Below are positions 54,700 through 64,000 of a stretch of 64,000 nucleotides of DNA, piece by piece. Under the pieces are notes generated by a model. That model did no database searches. It saw only the letters and a program-made list of their open reading frames with translations, and had not been told where the DNA came from. A program made the position numbers and the translations under genes. Source of the DNA: Sporosarcina luteola (lineage in GTDB: Bacteria; Bacillota; Bacilli; Bacillales_A; Planococcaceae); assembly GCA_014204635.1 (NCBI GenBank), contig JACHLS010000002.1, positions 372,001-436,000 on the forward strand. Reading direction: 5' to 3'. How positions within the stretch are numbered: position 1 is the stretch's first letter; every line of letters starts with the position of its first letter.

Positions 54700-56877
54700 A
54701 TGACGAGAAAAGAAATTGACTTTTTAAATTCTATTGAAATCAATTATCCAGTTAATAAATGGAGAATAGAGAAAGTAGATATATGGCCTTTCTTAAGAAT
54801 TATGCTGGGACTTAAGTTGGCTAATGTTCTAAGACCCATCAGCAATCAAGACACTAAAAATAATTCTCCGGGAAAATTACCTACATTATCATCGTTGTTA
54901 AGGAAAAATGAAAAAATAGACGTATTTGTTTTAATTGATTCCTTTCCTCGAATTAAATTGAATGGAAGTTGGTATCACCGTCTATCTGGACCGTTTAATG
55001 AGGAAATAAGAAATAAAGGATTGAATGTTGTCAATTTGGAATTCAGCTATCATAATATCGAAAGATTTCCCGTTTTTGATGAGTCCTATTCGATTACTAA
55101 TCAGTTGAAGTATATTCAAAATAATATACAGATAAATAAGATTGTCCATTTAGAAAAATATGAACAGGTCAAAAGAGAGTTTTTACTGGAATATGGGGAG
55201 GAGTTTGACTTCCCGACAATCGAGTATCTAACCACATCAGCTATGTATATTCAGAAGCTAAGTAATGTTTTTGAAACATTGTTCTTGGAAAAGAAAACAA
55301 AAGCTGCTTTTATGGTGAATTATTATCAACAAAATAGTTATGCTTTTATATTAGCAGCTAGAAGAGTGGGAATACCGTCGATTGATATCCAACATGGAAA
55401 TCAGCGGGATATTTGTTATCATCGCTGGTTGAATGTTCCCGAAAATGGTTATAATATCTTACCTGATTACTTTTGGTGCTGGGAAAAGAAAGATGCCTCA
55501 ACTATTAATAACTGGGCAGATTTGACAAAGAGTCATCAAGCTATTAATGGTGGGAATCCATGGATTGAAATGTGGAAAGATAACAATCAGTCGATCGTTG
55601 ACCAATACGATCAAACTACAAAACAATATATTGATGAAAATCAAGTGAATATACTTGTAACACTGCAACCTTTATATGGGTTACCTAATTGGAATTCAAA
55701 TATCCCAGATTGGGTAGTTGAAGCAATACAAAAATCTCCTGCCAATTGGAAATGGTATATCCGATATCATCCGCAAATGCTAGGAAATTATCGCAATGAA
55801 ATGGAATCATGCGAAGCAATATTAGCACCCTATATTTCTTCTGGAAAGGTCGAGACAAAAAAAGCGACCCATGAACCATTAATGGCCATTTTGAGAAAAA
55901 TGACTGTACATATCACGGCTTTCTCAACATGTGTGATTGAATCAATGAATTTACATGTTCCATCCGTTACAATTCATGATCGAGCCGAAGCCTATTTTAA
56001 AGAGGAGCTTGCTTCTGGATGGGTTATCCAAGCTACCGATACTGAGGAATTACTAACAGAAGTGCAAAGTTTCATTCTAAAAAGGAATGAGAAAAAACTC
56101 ACACTTATTCATTCGGATATAATAGGATTAGATAAAGGTTTAGAGTTAATTTTAAATAGTCCAAAAAAAGTAATGAAGATAGTAAGTAATTTAAATATTT
56201 CCCGAAATCACAAAGAAATTTACATGGCTGATGGAAGGTATGAACAGATTATTAATGAATATGAGTCGAATCCATTAAGTAATGAAGTATTTATAGTTGG
56301 TAAAGCTTATGAAGAGCTAAATCATATAACAAAGGCAATAAGCTGTTACGATGAATATATCAGTAATTTATCTAATAATAATCAAAAGAATATAAATCTA
56401 AAAGAATTATTGCACTTGAAAGATTTTTGTCAGAAGTATAACTCAACTAAAGAAGTGCAAATTGTAGATAGCTATATAAATAAAATAATAAACAAAAACG
56501 AAAACTTGAAAAGTTCATTTTTGAAGCAACTTTTGCAAAGTGGTCGTTACAATGAAATAAAAGAATGGAAAGATAAAGTAGAAAAAAGTATAGATACCAG
56601 CTTTTATGTTGGAAGAGCTCTATTGGCATTAGGAGATACAGAGGAGGGGATAAAAGAATTATTAAATTACTTGGAAAAATCTATCCAACCAAATAATCAA
56701 ATGTTTGGGCAAACCCTTCAGCGAAATTACAAAGCATCTGCTTACTTTTATTTAGGGGAAGCCAATCTTAATATGCATAAATTTGAAGATGCTAGGTATT
56801 ACTTTGAACAATGCAATCTACTGATGAGGGGTCAACATGAAAAAGCAAAAGCGTATTTGAAGATGTATAAAAAGTAA
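54700..56877 (+). CDS. Large putative glycosyltransferase with C-terminal TPR region
   Basis: A 725-residue protein. The first 480 residues look like a GT-B-type transferase related to capsule/KDO-type transferases (SIDIQHGNQRDICYHRW, NWKWYIRYHPQM, TAFSTCVIESMNLHVPS as the nucleotide-sugar site). The last 220 residues are tetratricopeptide-like helices (YFYLGEANLNMHKFEDARYY). GGAAGGTATACATA precedes the ATG. Could transfer a nonulosonic acid or another sugar to flagellin; donor unknown. Confidence 0.72.
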   Translation: MTRKEIDFLNSIEINYPVNKWRIEKVDIWPFLRIMLGLKLANVLRPISNQDTKNNSPGKLPTLSSLLRKNEKIDVFVLIDSFPRIKLNGSWYHRLSGPFNEEIRNKGLNVVNLEFSYHNIERFPVFDESYSITNQLKYIQNNIQINKIVHLEKYEQVKREFLLEYGEEFDFPTIEYLTTSAMYIQKLSNVFETLFLEKKTKAAFMVNYYQQNSYAFILAARRVGIPSIDIQHGNQRDICYHRWLNVPENGYNILPDYFWCWEKKDASTINNWADLTKSHQAINGGNPWIEMWKDNNQSIVDQYDQTTKQYIDENQVNILVTLQPLYGLPNWNSNIPDWVVEAIQKSPANWKWYIRYHPQMLGNYRNEMESCEAILAPYISSGKVETKKATHEPLMAILRKMTVHITAFSTCVIESMNLHVPSVTIHDRAEAYFKEELASGWVIQATDTEELLTEVQSFILKRNEKKLTLIHSDIIGLDKGLELILNSPKKVMKIVSNLNISRNHKEIYMADGRYEQIINEYESNPLSNEVFIVGKAYEELNHITKAISCYDEYISNLSNNNQKNINLKELLHLKDFCQKYNSTKEVQIVDSYINKIINKNENLKSSFLKQLLQSGRYNEIKEWKDKVEKSIDTSFYVGRALLALGDTEEGIKELLNYLEKSIQPNNQMFGQTLQRNYKASAYFYLGEANLNMHKFEDARYYFEQCNLLMRGQHEKAKAYLKMYKK

Positions 56878-56917
56878 AGTTAAAAAAGAAAAAATTCGGG
56901 AAAGTAGGTGAGGATAA

Positions 56918-57850
56918 ATGGATTACTCAAGAATATTAATTTTAGCAAAGAGAATTGCCAAATACGCACACGATAAAAAAATTATAGTTTTTGGTACGGG
57001 AATAGGTTCATTAAATACAATTATAGCTGTAAATATTTACGGCTTGGAGATTTCCTATTTTGTAGACAATGATAGTGAAAAGTGGAAAACAGTCTATTTC
57101 AATAAGAAGGTAATGCCCCCAAACTATCTGTACAATGAAAATCAAGATGAAATTTTTATTTTAATCGCCTCTAGCTATCATGAAGAAATTAGCCATCAAT
57201 TGAATGGATATGGACTTCTTGAAAAGAAAAATTACATTAAGACTTTCAGATACAATGAGTATGAAAATGAAGGAAGAGAAATGACCGAAATAATAAATGG
57301 GGTGGAGGTTGGGAAATTTTCGTATGGTGTGCGTAAGCATTGTCTTTATGGTGGCGTACTAAAAAAAGTAGGAGCATTTTGTTCGATTAATGACAATGTT
57401 GTTATTGGAGAAATGAATCACCCTACTAACTGGATAACGACTCATCCCATTGCATATTTACCTAAAAATCATCTAGTTGGTAAAGAAGGGGTAGCAGGAT
57501 TCTTAGAAGAATCTGAGACAGTGTCCCTATATGAGTTTGGTAATAATGGTGACATTATTATAGGGAACGATGTTTGGATAGGAACTAACGTTGTTATATT
57601 ACCTTCAGTTACTATAGGAAATGGAGCCATAATAGCAGCGGGTGCTGTGGTTACTAAAGACGTCCCTGATTATGCGGTCGTAGGTGGAGTACCGGCTCGT
57701 ATAATAAAATATAGATTTACAGATGAGCAAATAGAAATATTGAATACTGTGTGTTGGTGGGATTGGGAGAACGAGAAAATAATACAAGACATTAATTTAA
57801 TAAGAAATCCAGAGCAGTTCTTTCGTGAGTTTAATGGAGAAACAAAGTAA
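56918..57850 (+). CDS. Hexapeptide-repeat acyltransferase with N-terminal Rossmann-like module
   Basis: A 310-residue protein. The N-terminal part (residues 10-110) has [16 protein letters not shown] and [10 protein letters not shown], a PglD-like nucleotide/sugar-binding fold. The C-terminal part is a left-handed beta-helix of the xenobiotic/CatB acetyltransferase type ([54 protein letters not shown]). Probably O- or N-acetylates a glycan sugar with acetyl-CoA. AAAGTAGGTGAGG precedes the ATG. Confidence 0.85.
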   Translation: MDYSRILILAKRIAKYAHDKKIIVFGTGIGSLNTIIAVNIYGLEISYFVDNDSEKWKTVYFNKKVMPPNYLYNENQDEIFILIASSYHEEISHQLNGYGLLEKKNYIKTFRYNEYENEGREMTEIINGVEVGKFSYGVRKHCLYGGVLKKVGAFCSINDNVVIGEMNHPTNWITTHPIAYLPKNHLVGKEGVAGFLEESETVSLYEFGNNGDIIIGNDVWIGTNVVILPSVTIGNGAIIAAGAVVTKDVPDYAVVGGVPARIIKYRFTDEQIEILNTVCWWDWENEKIIQDINLIRNPEQFFREFNGETK

Positions 57851-57938
57851 ATAAAGCGAGTAATAATAATGCAAGTCGTAGGGGTTTGGCAAAATGCTAC
57901 TGACAGACAAGGTTATCAGAATTTACTGGAGGATGTAT

Positions 57939-58560
57939 ATGGAAATTGTTTTTGTTACGGAAAACCGGTATTTCAACTATACAAAAACAACTCTTATAAG
58001 TGCTATAGAAAACACTTCAAACACTTCATTTCCTGAAAGGTTTAACATATGGGTCATATCTCAAGACGAATTAGATAACTCAGATTTTTTTATAGAAAAG
58101 ATCAAACGAGATTATAATTCTAAGATAACTATAGTCTATTCAAAGGTTGAGAAATATGAAGGGTTTTATACCCCACTACATATAAGTCTTTCTGCTTAAA
58201 ATAAATTTGGAATACTTTACTTATTACCTGAAGAAATTGATTATGTACTTTATTTGGATATTGATATTCTAGTAAACCTATCAGACTTAGCAATTTTGAA
58301 TATTAAAAATCACTATTTAGCAGCGTGTATAGGATTTTAGATAAACCTTTTATTATTGTAGATATGTAGATATAGCAGAGATGCAAAATCTGATCCTTCA
58401 GTGTTGGGGGAGATATCTCTTTCCTCTTTTGGAATTATTAATGGTCGAGTTATAAGAAATACCTGTCACTCAAGCAAGGACTTTGAAAATAACGCATTCA
58501 CTGCAATCGAATCTATTATACAAAAAATCTTATTTACGAATAAAGTGAGTAACTAGAATA
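57939..58560 (+). pseudogene. Glycosyltransferase family 8-like, decayed
   Basis: Starts well (GGAGG before ATG 57939; MEIVFVTENRYFNYTKTTL) but stops at 58197-58199. The shifted frame continues YLLPEEIDYVLYLDIDILVNLSD, which holds the DxD metal motif of GT8 enzymes. Further stops follow. Two or more lesions make it inactive. Confidence 0.75.
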
Positions 58561-58638
58561 TTAGGGACATACACCATATATGATGCATGCATGCAAAATT
58601 AATTTAGGGTGTGATTAAATAATTTGGAGGGATATATA

Positions 58639-59195
58639 TGATGAATCCGCGTGTTAGCGTGGTAATGCGTCTATAATCGAGAAAAGCACATTGCATGTGC
58701 GATTGATAGTGTATTGATGCAGACATTCAAAGATTTCGAACTAATTATTGTTGATGATGGTTCAACCGATTCTACAGCAAAGATTATTAAACAATATGAT
58801 GATCCACGTATTCGGATAATTCAACATGAGAAGAATAAGGGAGTAGCTACAGCGAGGAATACTGGCTATAGAATTTCTAGAGGCGAGTATATTGTCATCT
58901 CTGACTCAGATGATATAAATTTACCTACAAAAATCGAGGAACAAGTAAATTTGCTAGATACGAATCCAGAGATAGATGTTGTAGGTTGTCAGTATCAGGT
59001 TTTTAATGAAGAAGGATTTGGAGCAATTTATCCTTTTTCCGAAAGTAATGAGTATATTAGATGTATGCAAGTTTTTGGAAATGATCAGGCACCTGCATCC
59101 ATGTTTCGCAAAGAGAAAATAGAAAAACTAGGATTATTATTTCATGATGAATCTTTTCCCGCAGCTGTTGATACTAATTGGTTCAGTAAACTACC
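58639..59195 (+). pseudogene. Glycosyltransferase family 2, frameshifted and cut by IS
   Basis: Reads PRVSVVM, then a small deletion near 58668, then YNREKHIACAIDSVLMQTF, FELIIVDDGSTDSTAK and ISDSDDIN. It is close in sequence to the intact transferase at 61383. The frame breaks off at about residue 185 (NWFSKLPR), where IS3-type sequence begins. Confidence 0.85.
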
Positions 59196-59197
59196 TA

Positions 59198-60105
59198 GGA
59201 AACAATAAATCAAATGAAGGACCTGTTCCTAAAAACAAGCTATCTAATGAAGAAAAAGAAGAAATCATCACTGTTGTGAAACAAGAGGAGTTCGCGGATT
59301 TACCACCGACACAAATCGTTCCAAAACTAGCGGATCGAGGTACTTACATCGCTTCCGAATCAACCTTCTATCGTGTCTTGCGTGAAAATAAGATGCAAAA
59401 TCACCGTGGGCGTAGTAAAAAACCGGAACGGAGGTTACCGGAAAGTCACCTCGCTACTGCTCCTAACCAAGTAGGACATGGGATATCACCTGGCTTGGTG
59501 GATCTGTAAAGGGCTTGTATTATCGTTTGTATCTCATTCTGGATCTGTTTAGTAGAAAGGTAGTCGGTTGGGAAGTTTGGGAAACTGAGGAATCAAAATA
59601 CGCGAAATCTCTTATAAAAAAGTCAGTCATCAATGAGAAAATCCAGGGAAGGCCTCTCGTCCTTCATTCCGACAATGGCAGTCCAATGAAAGCCTCGACA
59701 TTTCTATCCTTACTAGAAAAATTGGGTATTCACAGCTCGTTCTCCAGGCCACGAGTGAGTAATGATAATCCCTATTCTGAAGCGATGTTCCGGACGCTGA
59801 AATACCGCCCTGATTACCCCCATAAAGGGTTCGAGACACTGGAGCAGGCAAGACAATGGGGTCGGCAATTTGTCCACTGGTATAACGAGATCCATCTACA
59901 CAGCGGTCTGAATTTCGTGACACCGGTGCAATGTCATACCGGAGCACATGTGGCAATATTGGAGAAACGTAAAGGGGTATATGAACAGGCAAAAGAGAGA
60001 CACCCTGAGCGTTGGGCACGTGGAACAAGAAATTGGAGTCCCCACGAAAAAGTAACGCTTAATCCGATGCGAGATGAGGAACCGGGGAAAGCACAAACGA
60101 AGTAG
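59198..60105 (+). mobile_element. IS3-family transposase remnant (OrfB part)
   Basis: OrfB of an IS3-family element lacking orfA and the first part of orfB. The rve core is present: VLHSDNGSPM, SRPRVSNDNPYSEAMFRTLKY (second Asp and Glu of DDE) and WYNEIHLHSGLNFVTP. A single-base loss near 59482 destroys the expected QVWTWDIT with the first Asp and shifts the frame. The left edge coincides with the break in the GT2 gene. No clear terminal inverted repeats. Confidence 0.88.
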
Positions 60106-60121
60106 GGTAACCTCCCTGTAC

Positions 60122-60173
60122 TTGTTGATTAGGATCGAAAGGAACGCACTTGCCTTTCGATCCTAATCAACAA
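60122..60173. repeat. Perfect 21-bp inverted repeat
   Basis: TTGTTGATTAGGATCGAAAGG is followed after 10 bases by its exact reverse complement. It begins 16 bp after the orfB remnant ends. It may be a terminator or a recombination scar; no T-run follows. Confidence 0.85.
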
Positions 60174-60403
60174 ACCAGCAAGCGCAGCGCGGTAGCCTTG
60201 ACTGAACTAGGGATTTTACAACAATAAAAGTAAACTTGGCTAAATACGACATCTATATTGACAACCACCGCACCCGAGGACGTTTGGAGATTCAAATATC
60301 AATTCACTACTGTTAAAACGAGTGTCAAAAAAATATTTTTGGCACCCTTACAACGGCTTAAACTGTTGATACATCAACATTTATAGAGGGAGGTAATTAA
60401 AAC

Positions 60404-61121
60404 TTGAATTTATTAATCACAGGTGGTGCTGGCTTTATTGGATCAAATTTCATTCAGTATATACTAAAGAAGAATCGCGAAGTGAATATTATAAACTTAG
60501 ATAATTTAACATATGCCGGGAATCTTTTAAGTCTCAAGGAAGTTGAAAAACATCCAAGATATACATTTGTACAAGGAAGTATTTGTGAATTAAATATTGT
60601 TCAAAACACTTTTGAAAAATACCAAATCGAGAGTGTCATTCATTTTGCAGCAGAATCTCACGTTGATAATTCTATTGAATCTCCACGAGCTTTTTTAGAA
60701 ACAAATGTTATGGGGACATTCTATTTACTAGAGACAGCAAGAAGTTTTTGGATGAGTGAGCTTATAAAGAGGGCTTTCAAAATGCCCGTTTCCATCATAT
60801 TTCCACCGATGAAGTGTACGGATCCTTAGGCACTGAAGGTAATTTCACTGAGGAGTCGCCATACGCGCCGAATAGTCCATATCGGCTAGTAAGGCGTCTT
60901 CTGACATGCTAGTACGAAGTTATTTTAAACCTATAGGAGAAATTAAAAGAGGGATACGCAAATATGAGAAATTAATTACATTTGTTGCAGATCGTCCAGG
61001 TCATGATTTCCGATATGCGATTGATGATAGGAAACTACAAACAGAATTAGGGTTCTCTTTACACAGTGATTTTGAAATGCGTTTAAAGCTAACTACACAG
61101 TACTATCTGGGCGTAAAATAA
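60404..61121 (+). pseudogene. rfbB: dTDP-glucose 4,6-dehydratase, decayed
   Basis: The 5' part is clear ([42 protein letters not shown]). Near 60770 the frame shifts ([13 protein letters not shown] continues in another frame). A large internal section with the YxxSKA site is deleted near 60890. The end (FVADRPGHDFRYAID, LQTELGF) is kept. Not functional. Confidence 0.85.
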
Positions 61122-61194
61122 AGTTTAATAGTTAGGATGATATTTGATTAAAGAGACTTTGCTTTTCTGTGCATCAAATAATCACAAATTATAT

Positions 61195-61279
61195 TGCCCT
61201 CGGCTAACCGCTTTTAATAAGTTGAACAATCTGTTCTTGATCTCTGGGTATAGGTTCTTCTTGTTCCTTTTGCTGTCAT
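61195..61279 (-). mobile_element. IS3-family OrfA remnant, inverted
   Basis: On the minus strand MTAKGTRRTYTQ and, one frame on, EQIVQLIKSG then PRAI match the start of IS3 OrfA (RTYT.EFK.QIVQLY.SGK). Frameshifted and only about 85 bp long; opposite in direction to the orfB remnant. Confidence 0.6.
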
Positions 61280-61382
61280 TGTAAAACGCGTCATATTTGA
61301 TATAAGTTTCCATAAAAACCAAATTTTTCTGTCTAACAAAATGTAGCCTATGAAGTATCTAGAGGTAGAGAGGTGTGAAGAT

Positions 61383-62684
61383 ATGTTTCCACATGTTAGC
61401 GTCGTAATGCCCGTATATAATAGAGAAAAAGTAATATCATCTGCTATAGAAAGTATATTGAAACAGACATTTGAGAACTTTGAATTAATTATTATAGATG
61501 ATGGGTCATCAGATTCAACAGTACAAATAATAAATAGTTTTAAGGATCCCAGAATTATTTTGATTCAACATAAGGAAAATAAGGGGGTTGCGGCAGCAAG
61601 AAACATGGGATATCGAACTGCAAAGGGGAGATTGATAGCAATAGCAGATTCAGATGATATAAATCATGAGGATCGCTTATTGAAGCAAGTAGAGTACTTG
61701 GAGACACATCATGACGTAGATGTAGTAAGTTGTTGGTGTCAAAGCTTTGGTGATGGAATTGAAAAGGTAATATATAAATGTGACGAAACTGATGAAAAAA
61801 TCAGGGCTGGATGGATATTTAATTCTAATGTTACATCTTTTATGATGTTCAGAAGACTAAAGCTAAAAGGACAAAATTTAATATTTCATAACGATACATA
61901 CGTTGCTGCAGTGGATTATCAATGGTACACAGCTTTACCTAAATCAATTCGCATAGCTTGCGTGCAGGAAGTTCTTTATTATTATAGACGACATAAGAAG
62001 CAAATTAGTACTGATGGCTACAGCATACAACAATCATATGCAGATCAAATTAGGTTAGAACAGTTAAAACTAATAGGGCTAGAGCCTTCAAAGGATGAAT
62101 TTAGTGTTCATCATATTTTAATCGAGGAACAGAGTAATTTTGATATAGATGAAAAAACATGGAATGATATAATTAAATGGTGTGAAAAGATAAAAAAAGC
62201 AAACGACAGTAAGATGCATTTTAGTCAACAATACTTAGATGAAATACTTTCTAGGAAATTAAGGAATCTTTTTATCAATGCACCTTTCTTTAACTCTAAA
62301 ATATATAATATGTTGCATCAATCGTTGTTTAATGTGGAAATATATGATAATAGTTTTAACTATAATCCGGAAAAGGTCAAGTTGATTTCCAGGGAAATGA
62401 ATGAAAAAAAAATTATAATTTTTGGTGCAAAGTATATGGCATACAAAATATTGAAAGCTTTGGAACTTGGGGGTATTAATATAGAGTGCTTCGTAGATAA
62501 CAATTCTATGAATAGAGGGGAAAATATTGAACAGTATATGATAAATTCTCCAAAAGACGTTAAATTTTCAGATAAAATTGTTGTTGTCTCTGTATTATCT
62601 GAAAGCCGTTATAAAATAAAAGAGCAACTATTACAAATGGGAGTTCCAAACAAAAGTATTTATTTAATTGATGATTTACGTTAA
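61383..62684 (+). CDS. Glycosyltransferase family 2 with C-terminal Rossmann-like module
   Basis: A 433-residue protein. Residues 1-230 are a GT2 (GT-A) domain: VSVVMPVYNREKVISSAI, LIIIDDGSSDSTV, and the metal-binding SDSDDI-like ADSDDIN. Residues 350-433 contain KKIIIFGAKYMAYKIL and CFVDNNS, shared with neighbouring genes. ATG 61383 follows GAGAGGTG. A close paralogue is the broken gene at 58639. Confidence 0.88.
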   Translation: MFPHVSVVMPVYNREKVISSAIESILKQTFENFELIIIDDGSSDSTVQIINSFKDPRIILIQHKENKGVAAARNMGYRTAKGRLIAIADSDDINHEDRLLKQVEYLETHHDVDVVSCWCQSFGDGIEKVIYKCDETDEKIRAGWIFNSNVTSFMMFRRLKLKGQNLIFHNDTYVAAVDYQWYTALPKSIRIACVQEVLYYYRRHKKQISTDGYSIQQSYADQIRLEQLKLIGLEPSKDEFSVHHILIEEQSNFDIDEKTWNDIIKWCEKIKKANDSKMHFSQQYLDEILSRKLRNLFINAPFFNSKIYNMLHQSLFNVEIYDNSFNYNPEKVKLISREMNEKKIIIFGAKYMAYKILKALELGGINIECFVDNNSMNRGENIEQYMINSPKDVKFSDKIVVVSVLSESRYKIKEQLLQMGVPNKSIYLIDDLR

Positions 62685-62982
62685 AAGGTAAACCGAAATA
62701 TAAGACTGTTACTTTCTGAAAACACCAATAAATAAAAGAGTGAAATATTTTTAGGAATTAACTTATGATTAAAAATTAATTTTATGATTTTCATAGGAAT
62801 AAAACTGTTCAAATTTATTTAGTAGTTTAAAACAATACATGATTATTTCATTATGGATGTAAAAGTTGCGAATGCATGATTTTTCATCTAGATAGCCGGA
62901 TGTATAAAAGATTCAGTGTGTCTTATAATTAAATAAAGGAAGAACTGATATCGATAAAACATTGTAAAATACACAGGAGGTT
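62685..62982. other. Intergenic stretch without recognised genes
   Basis: About 300 bp of AT-rich DNA with stops in all frames; it ends in the AGGAGG site of the next gene. No promoter stands out. Confidence 0.6.
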
Positions 62983-62985
62983 ATG

Positions 62986-64000
62986 ATGACTAAATTAAGT
63001 GTACTTACTACGATTTTTAATGGAGAAAAGTATTTGAAAGATATGTTCGAAAGTGTATTTTCTCAAACTTTTTCAGATTTCGAATGGATAATTGTTGATG
63101 ATGGATCGACGGACAATACATGGAAAAAACTGAAGAAGTATCAAAAATTTGATGAGCGGATTAGACTTTATAAGTTGGATACCAATAAAGGGGTCGGGTA
63201 TGCCAATCGGTTTGCTTTGTCCTTAGCTCAAGGTGAGTATATTGCTAAGGTAGATGTGGATGATATTAGTAAACCAAAAAGGTTTGAAAAACAAGTTGAT
63301 GTTTTGAATGCTCAGCCTGATATAGATGTGGTGGATTCATATGTGGAATATTTTGCAGCCGATTTTGATAGTGAAATTTCACCGAGATTTTGTTCAATGA
63401 AAAATTATTACGATAATAAGGTTAATAAACCCTGGTCTAGCGAAGAAATAGCGGAAAATCTGTACTGGCACTGTGCAGTTGTTAATGGGGCTATGATGGG
63501 GAGAAGAAAAAGTATAGAGTTTGTTGGATATTCTGCTAAGACAAAGTTGGCGGAGGACTATCTTCTTTTTTATAAGATGAACATATCGGGAATGAAATTC
63601 TATAAAATACGTGAAAACTTGGTTAGAATTAGAATTTCTAATGAATCTTTGACGGCGAGACAATTTCATTTAATTAGTGAAGCTAATCTTAATGTCAAAC
63701 GATTTGGATTGGAAAGCTTTTTAAAATCAGATAATAGACCAATTGTTATTTGGGGGGCTGGAAAAAAGGGAAAAGACACGTTACTTTATATAAAAAAAGA
63801 ATTTGATATAGAGCCGGTTCTTTTTTTTGATTCAGATAAAAAAAAGGAAGGAAGCTATATTTCGGGAATTGAAATTGTTGCTCCTAGAAATATAGAAAAA
63901 TACAAAATTTTAGTGGAATCTTCGTATGGTCAGGAAGAGATTATCGTTTATTTAAAAAAGTATAACTGTAAACCTTTATTAGATTACTATGTAGCAACTG
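62986..64000 (+). CDS. Glycosyltransferase family 2 (partial, runs off the window)
   Basis: At least 338 residues. The GT2 domain has KLSVLTTIFNGEKYL, WIIVDDGSTDNTW and KVDVDDISKPKRF (metal motif). A C-terminal module follows: IVIWGAGKKGKDTLLYI and LFFDSDKKKEG. ATG 62986 has AGGAGG 5 bases upstream; ATG 62983 is also possible. The stop lies beyond the window. Confidence 0.88.
   Translation, partial: MTKLSVLTTIFNGEKYLKDMFESVFSQTFSDFEWIIVDDGSTDNTWKKLKKYQKFDERIRLYKLDTNKGVGYANRFALSLAQGEYIAKVDVDDISKPKRFEKQVDVLNAQPDIDVVDSYVEYFAADFDSEISPRFCSMKNYYDNKVNKPWSSEEIAENLYWHCAVVNGAMMGRRKSIEFVGYSAKTKLAEDYLLFYKMNISGMKFYKIRENLVRIRISNESLTARQFHLISEANLNVKRFGLESFLKSDNRPIVIWGAGKKGKDTLLYIKKEFDIEPVLFFDSDKKKEGSYISGIEIVAPRNIEKYKILVESSYGQEEIIVYLKKYNCKPLLDYYVAT

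Noticed and set aside
59630..60028. 132-residue frame on the minus strand within the IS remnant
   Set aside because: It is the shadow of the transposase frame on the other strand, and the encoded protein resembles nothing known to me.

Overview
The window reads as a low-to-mid GC Gram-positive chromosome of the order Bacillales. An environmental Planococcaceae-type genome (Sporosarcina-like) is my best guess; no 16S gene is present to confirm it. The evidence is the coproporphyrin-type hemE-hemH-hemY block next to hmoB, the yhfH/lplJ and lcfB genes, a divergent citR/citA pair, a BceRSAB-like peptide-resistance module, and the degV-comFA-comFC-yvyF-flgM-flgN-flgK-flgL-yviE-fliW-csrA-hag order known from Bacillus subtilis. 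TTG/GTG starts, strong AGGAGG-type ribosome binding sites and sigma-D-type promoters agree.

Layout. 1-6 kb: end of an M20 amidohydrolase, heme monooxygenase hmoB, heme synthesis genes behind a Fur-like box, and a glycerophosphodiesterase lipoprotein. 6-8 kb: two tandem yhfH mini-genes and lipoate ligase lplJ. 8.3-9.1 kb: a striking array of 37 units of 21 bp. 9.2-13.7 kb: two-component system plus ABC transporter of the Bce type. 14-24.3 kb: fatty acyl-CoA ligase under a FadR-type box, a chemoreceptor, citR/citA with dyad operators, a NhaC-type antiporter, an S9 peptidase, a GNAT enzyme and a small conserved protein. 24.3-27.2 kb: a self-regulated ABC/TetR operon with twin operators, then comFB. 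27.4-29.3 kb: a second 21-bp-periodic array with the same core as the first, a divergent flagellin-like/FliS-like pair, and a third array with another core but a 20-21 bp period. 29.4-41 kb: enoyl-CoA hydratase, EAL-HDOD protein, degV, comF genes (comFB missing from its usual place), and the late flagellar operon up to flagellin hag.

41.6-64 kb is an increasingly AT-rich flagellin-glycosylation island. It holds sugar-nucleotide enzymes (UDP-GlcNAc dehydratase-like, frameshifted galE, UDP-glucuronate decarboxylase, galU, ugd), a large Maf (DUF115) glycosyltransferase, and a three-gene set: NeuB-like synthase without SAF domain, CMP-sugar synthetase fused to a KdsC-like phosphatase, and a CBS-cupin isomerase-like protein. 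Together these three could make CMP-KDN from fructose/mannose-6-phosphate. Beyond 53 kb lie transferases and acyltransferases, several sharing a Rossmann-like module, mixed with decayed genes (GT8, GT2, rfbB) and IS3 remnants.

The best candidates for undescribed biology are the 21-bp-periodic intergenic arrays (three in one window, two sharing the core CCGCGCATA), the compact putative CMP-KDN pathway, and the divergent flagellin-like/FliS-like pair with back-to-back sigma-D-like promoters. All assignments come from reading the sequence; no database search was possible.
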